Shown here piece by piece: positions 60,681 to 64,000 of a stretch of DNA of 64,000 nucleotides. Each line of letters begins with the position of its first letter. Positions within the stretch are counted from its first letter, which is position 1. The notes under the pieces are model-generated. The model was given only the letters and a program-made list of their open reading frames with translations. It did not search any database and was not told the origin of the DNA. The stretch comes from Anisus vortex. Taxonomy: Eukaryota; Mollusca; Gastropoda; Planorbidae. The translations under genes and the position numbers were made by a program. Location: the NCBI GenBank assembly GCA_949126835.1, contig OX421497.1:18534409-18598408 (forward strand), in the 5' to 3' direction.

Positions 60681-62535
60681 ATCTACATCACTCTGCTCTG
60701 TAGTTTGACTATCAACGCTCCTGGTTTCTGGGTTGACATTTGCCTGGGCAATGTTTAACAATTTACATATTTCCTGGAAGCCTTCACGATCTGCAATGGT
60801 CATGGCAGTGTTGCCTGACCCATTTCTTACATTGACGTCTGCTCCTGCGATAAGTAAATATCGCACGATAGTTAGACTATTTCGCTGGCACGCGAGAATT
60901 AGAGATGTGTCTCCGTTGGCGTTTTGAGCATTGACATCAGCCTTGGCTAGAAGTACAGTTTGTACAATGGATTCGTCTTGTTCACGGCATGCAACCATTA
61001 ATGCTGTGTCTCCATCCTTGTTTTGGACATCTACCTTAGCCTGGGCAAATAGTAAGGTTCGAACCATATCTAAAGCATTTTGACGACATGCAATAATCAA
61101 CGGCTCATCTCCTGAGGCATCTTTACAATTGACATCTGCATGGGCATTTAGTAACAGTTGAACAATGGCAGGGCAATTCTTACGACAAGCAACAAGCAGG
61201 GCTGTATCTTGATCATTATTGGTCATATTGACATTTGCTCCTGCATTTATTAAAATGTGAATGATATCTAGAGAATTTTGAATGCAGGCAATACTCAAAG
61301 CGGTATTACCAGTTATGTTCTGGGCATTGATTTCTGCACCTGATTCTAACAAAAACTGCACTATAGGTAGGTTCTGACAGATGACAGAGTTATGTAAAAT
61401 AGAGAAGCCGTCTTTCTGTTTGTGGTTAATATTAGCTCCTGCTTCAATAAGTGCTTTAACAATGGCCAAATCATCAATGCTGCATGCTAATGATAGTGCT
61501 GAGTTCCCTAAAGCATCACCAAGGTTGACATCTGCTCCTGCCTTAATAAGTTCTTGAACAATACTGGGAGAACGTTTTTGAATGGACACCAAAAGAGCTG
61601 TTTTTTGTTCCATGTTCTGGCAATTGATAGATTCTGATGATTTAAGAAGTTGTTGAACCATCTGCAAATCACCGGTCCCTGATGCTAATATAAGAGGGGT
61701 GTTACCTTTAATATCTGATAAATTGATGTTTGCATTGTATCTAACAAGTGCCTCAAAGTTTACTTTGCTTGAGGACGAAATCGATATCATTAAAGCTGTT
61801 CTTCCCATGTCATCTCTGCAATTGAGGTCTACACCCTCATCAATACATTTATGAAAAATATTCCAATATTTTGTATCTACTGCCGAGAGAAGAAAGACTG
61901 TTTCTTTTTCACTTTCATTTAATTGAGAATCTAAAAGTCCCTTAATTAAGTCTAAGTCCCTTATATGAACTGCAATATTCAAAGCTGTTTCATTTAGATG
62001 ATTACATTTATGTACATCAGCCCCAGCACGGATAAGACAAAGTACAGCCTCTGTATTTTCAAACCTTACAGCTTTATGTAATATTGGTTCGTCCATTGTC
62101 CTTATTGTCATATTTTGACTTTGCCAAGCATGTGGTGTAGAATATTTCTCTGCTTCGAGAAAAACCTTAAGCACGACCAGGAAAGGAATCTCTAAAATAC
62201 GTTTTAATAGTTCCGCATCAAAGACAACATTGCATTCCAAAACCCTAGCTATGCAATGTGCATGATGGTTAGAGACGGCATTTACCAGGGCAGTTTTATT
62301 TACCACAACGCCATTGTGAATGAGTTTTTCCAAAGTAAACAGATCCCCAATCTCAGCTGCTATTGATACTGCATTTTCATCACTAGAATTGGCAATATTT
62401 ACAAAATTAGCGAGGTCTTCTCTTTGAAATAGATTTGATTTATCACTTGCAGCTTCTTCATAAATTTGAACGATTTCTTTAGTCATCTCATCCAAAGAAC
62501 ATATTTTTAGCTCTTTTATCTTGAGACTTTGTTGT
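60657..62535 (-). CDS. Ankyrin-repeat protein, last coding exon
   Basis: The exon begins after the acceptor TTCTCATATTACAG (minus strand) and encodes 625 residues to a stop. The frame extends upstream to an ATG at 62,558, but those residues (MFAFSYY) are intron sequence, so that ATG is rejected as the start. An N-terminal helical stretch of about 130 residues with degenerate repeats is followed by about 13 ankyrin repeats of 33 residues, with hallmarks such as GADVN, GNTPLILA, DGDTALMVAC and GNTAMTIAD. Ankyrin repeats bind other proteins. No catalytic, death, SOCS-box or membrane domain is seen in this part, so the partner is unknown. The C-terminal tail is short and polar (SVDSQTTEQSDVD), and its last seven residues come from the MITE. 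Codon structure is intact throughout, with no frameshift or internal stop. Confidence 0.93.
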
Positions 62536-62980
62536 CTGTAATATGAGAAAGCAAACACACCATATTATAAACTAACAAATATTATCAATTGAATAAAATG
62601 AATAAAACAACACCCACTAAAAACTATTTTTAGGGTTGGAATTAACAACAAGCATTTATGATCATGTGATACAAGTGACCATGATCATCATACAGAGCCT
62701 AAACTTAAAATCATACCCAAGTAGACAACCAGTAGAAGAAACTTAGTTGTTAATTATATCTTCTAATTTTTTGGTATAAAATAATTTTAACATTTTAAGC
62801 TTAACACAATGTAATCATCTATTTCAAATGACCAAGTAAATAGTACAATATGCATTTTATTTGACGCTAGAGAAAAAATGTAATAGTACTTTAGTGTAAT
62901 TAAATAACATAAATTTAAAGATAGCATGGATATTTTGTGAGTACACGCAAAATATTTCTCCTACATGATATAATACTTAC
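62536..62980 (-). other. Intron of the ankyrin gene
   Basis: Minus-strand donor GTAAGTATTA follows the exon at 62,981 and acceptor CTCATATTACAG precedes 62,535. The two carried bases TT plus the first A of the next exon make a leucine codon, so the frame is preserved across the junction. Confidence 0.85.
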
Positions 62981-63168
62981 AACCTTATATCTTCACAACA
63001 ACCAGCATCTACTAAGACTCTATAAGCCTTCCAATCATTCTGATCGCGAGCGTAGTCTAGAGCTGTTTTACCATGGCTGTCTTTGGACCAAACGTCTTTA
63101 AATTGGTCTTCCAGTATAGCATCATGTTTCGCTCTCGTGTACAGAGAGAACACTTCTACGTCTTGTGT
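62981..63168 (-). CDS. Ankyrin-repeat protein, penultimate exon in window (partial gene)
   Basis: This 188-nt exon lies between acceptor TTTTAAACAG and donor GTAAGT on the minus strand. It encodes TQDVEVFSLYTRAKHDAILE, an acidic/aromatic link, and the ankyrin-like motif HGKTALDYARDQNDWKAYRV then LVDAG. It starts in phase 0 and ends with two extra bases, joining in frame to the 60,657-62,535 exon as DIRLQQSLKIKE. Together the two exons give about 688 residues. There is no ATG in a suitable place and an acceptor stands at its 5' side, so the true start is in exons beyond the window or in small exons I could not identify at 63.2-64 kb. Confidence 0.85.
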
Positions 63169-63815
63169 CTGTTTAAAACAACCAAGTTCTATTACACTTA
63201 CAGTTTTTATTTATAGTTTGTATACACAGTTGTAAAAAGTGATAGATACCTTTTAATACTAATTTTTGTTCTTTGTAGAGCAAAGTGGTCATAATAGAAA
63301 AATAATTACATTTTAACTAAGAAATACATCATAACAACAATGTATAAGAATATTTAGACTTGGGGATCAAAACACTTTCATTTTATTCATCTTCAAGAAC
63401 AAGTAGCACCCCAACATGTTCTCGGTTACCTGAACAAATAAAGAAAGCCAACAACTATTAAAACCCTCAAAGAAATACAAGACCAGACTCAAACCCCGGA
63501 TTATCGTTTCTTCTCAAATAAAGAAACCTTTTAAGAATTTGATGCTTGGAAATATCTAACTTGAGTTGTTAAATTTATTCTTAAAGCTTATAATTCGTGT
63601 ATTGTAAATTATCGCCTAAAGAACAAAATTAGATATTTTAAACACATCTAATTTATGCTTTTTAATGAACGTCCACAAAAAAAAAGTGTAAGCTTATAGA
63701 AAAGGTTTCCACCCATTGTCTAAAACAAAAACGAAAGTAGGCTACTTTTTTTTTCTCTAGAAACCACTTAAATCTATAAATATGTGCATAAAGGATGATT
63801 TATCTGAGAATTCGA
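63169..63815 (-). other. Upstream intron sequence of the ankyrin gene (inferred)
   Basis: AT-rich with no convincing exon. A minus-strand open stretch near 63,370-63,430 (VTENMLGCYLFLKMNKMK) after a CAG is too weak to call. Confidence 0.45.
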
Positions 63816-63817
63816 AA

Positions 63818-64000
63818 TGTTACGACCAAAGCCCGAAGTTCGGCTATTTCGCGAACTGTCCGGCCATTTTGCACTTTGGCCGAGGCGTGTGGCCAATGTC
63901 TGATGTGCTGGAAATGGCCAGTGCATACGCCGCGACTTTGGCCCGCCACTTCCCGAAGTGGCTGAAAATCCCTGGCCAATGTTTGATGTGCTGGTGCAAG
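63818..64000. repeat. GC-rich segment with internal direct repeat, cut by window end
   Basis: The base composition shifts sharply to GC-rich. TGGCCAATGTCTGATGTGCT (about 63,891) returns as TGGCCAATGTTTGATGTGCT (about 63,970). Short palindromic words such as CCGAAGTTCGG and CTTCCCGAAG occur. It may be one end of a mobile element entering the window, or an unrelated CpG-rich segment. Family unknown. Confidence 0.4.

Noticed and set aside
62536..62558. ATG at 62,556-62,558 as the start of the ankyrin protein
   Set aside because: The sequence just downstream of it is a pyrimidine-rich acceptor ending in TTACAG, and the upstream exon at 62,981-63,168 joins in frame across this intron.

Overview
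The window is eukaryotic: the DNA is AT-rich, the introns are flanked by GT and AG, and it carries non-LTR retrotransposon remnants, a tRNA-like SINE, hAT-type and other TIR miniature elements, and kilobases of tandem repeats. The ankyrin gene and the repeat types fit an invertebrate, perhaps a mollusc. That placement is an inference and was not checked against any database. Only one convincing protein-coding gene is present, an ankyrin-repeat gene at the right end on the minus strand. Its upstream exons lie beyond the window.

Layout. 1-24.7 kb is a palimpsest of segmental duplications. The block at 1-3.7 kb (R0) recurs at 20.97-25 kb (R2), and its first half recurs at 14.13-15.97 kb (R1). 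A tandem duplication of about 6.8 kb (9.64-15.97 and 15.97-22.81 kb) carries two copies of one broken RTE-type retrotransposon 3' end. Inside these blocks are minisatellites with 63-, 42-, 86- and about 225-bp units, a 483-bp duplication, and a SINE with a 16-bp target-site duplication. 24.7-45.3 kb is an array of about 57 units of about 360 bp. Each unit has the layout of two small exons and two introns on the plus strand. The array is interrupted by a non-LTR 3' fragment and shows higher-order duplications at offsets of 2,950 and 3,570 bp.

45.3-54.4 kb holds a dispersed about 290-bp repeat and its partner 7.5 kb away, a G/T-rich 42-bp minisatellite, a TIR element of about 785 bp, two exon-like segments (48.72 and 50.16 kb), a 37-41-bp minisatellite and AT/GATA microsatellites. 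54.9-59.5 kb holds a retrotransposon remnant, an internally deleted element with a 12-bp target-site duplication, and a 3.5-kb array of a 36-bp unit. 60.5-63.2 kb is the ankyrin gene, whose last codons, stop codon and likely polyadenylation signal lie inside a hAT-type MITE.

The most unusual structure is the 360-bp exon-intron-like array, whose splice signals are kept in almost every unit. A continuous protein frame across successive units is not supported, because stop codons interrupt it. It could be an expanded exon cluster that has decayed, a non-coding spliced transcript, or a satellite grown from an exon-bearing segment. RNA data would decide. Several duplications are near-identical, so assembly artefacts remain possible.
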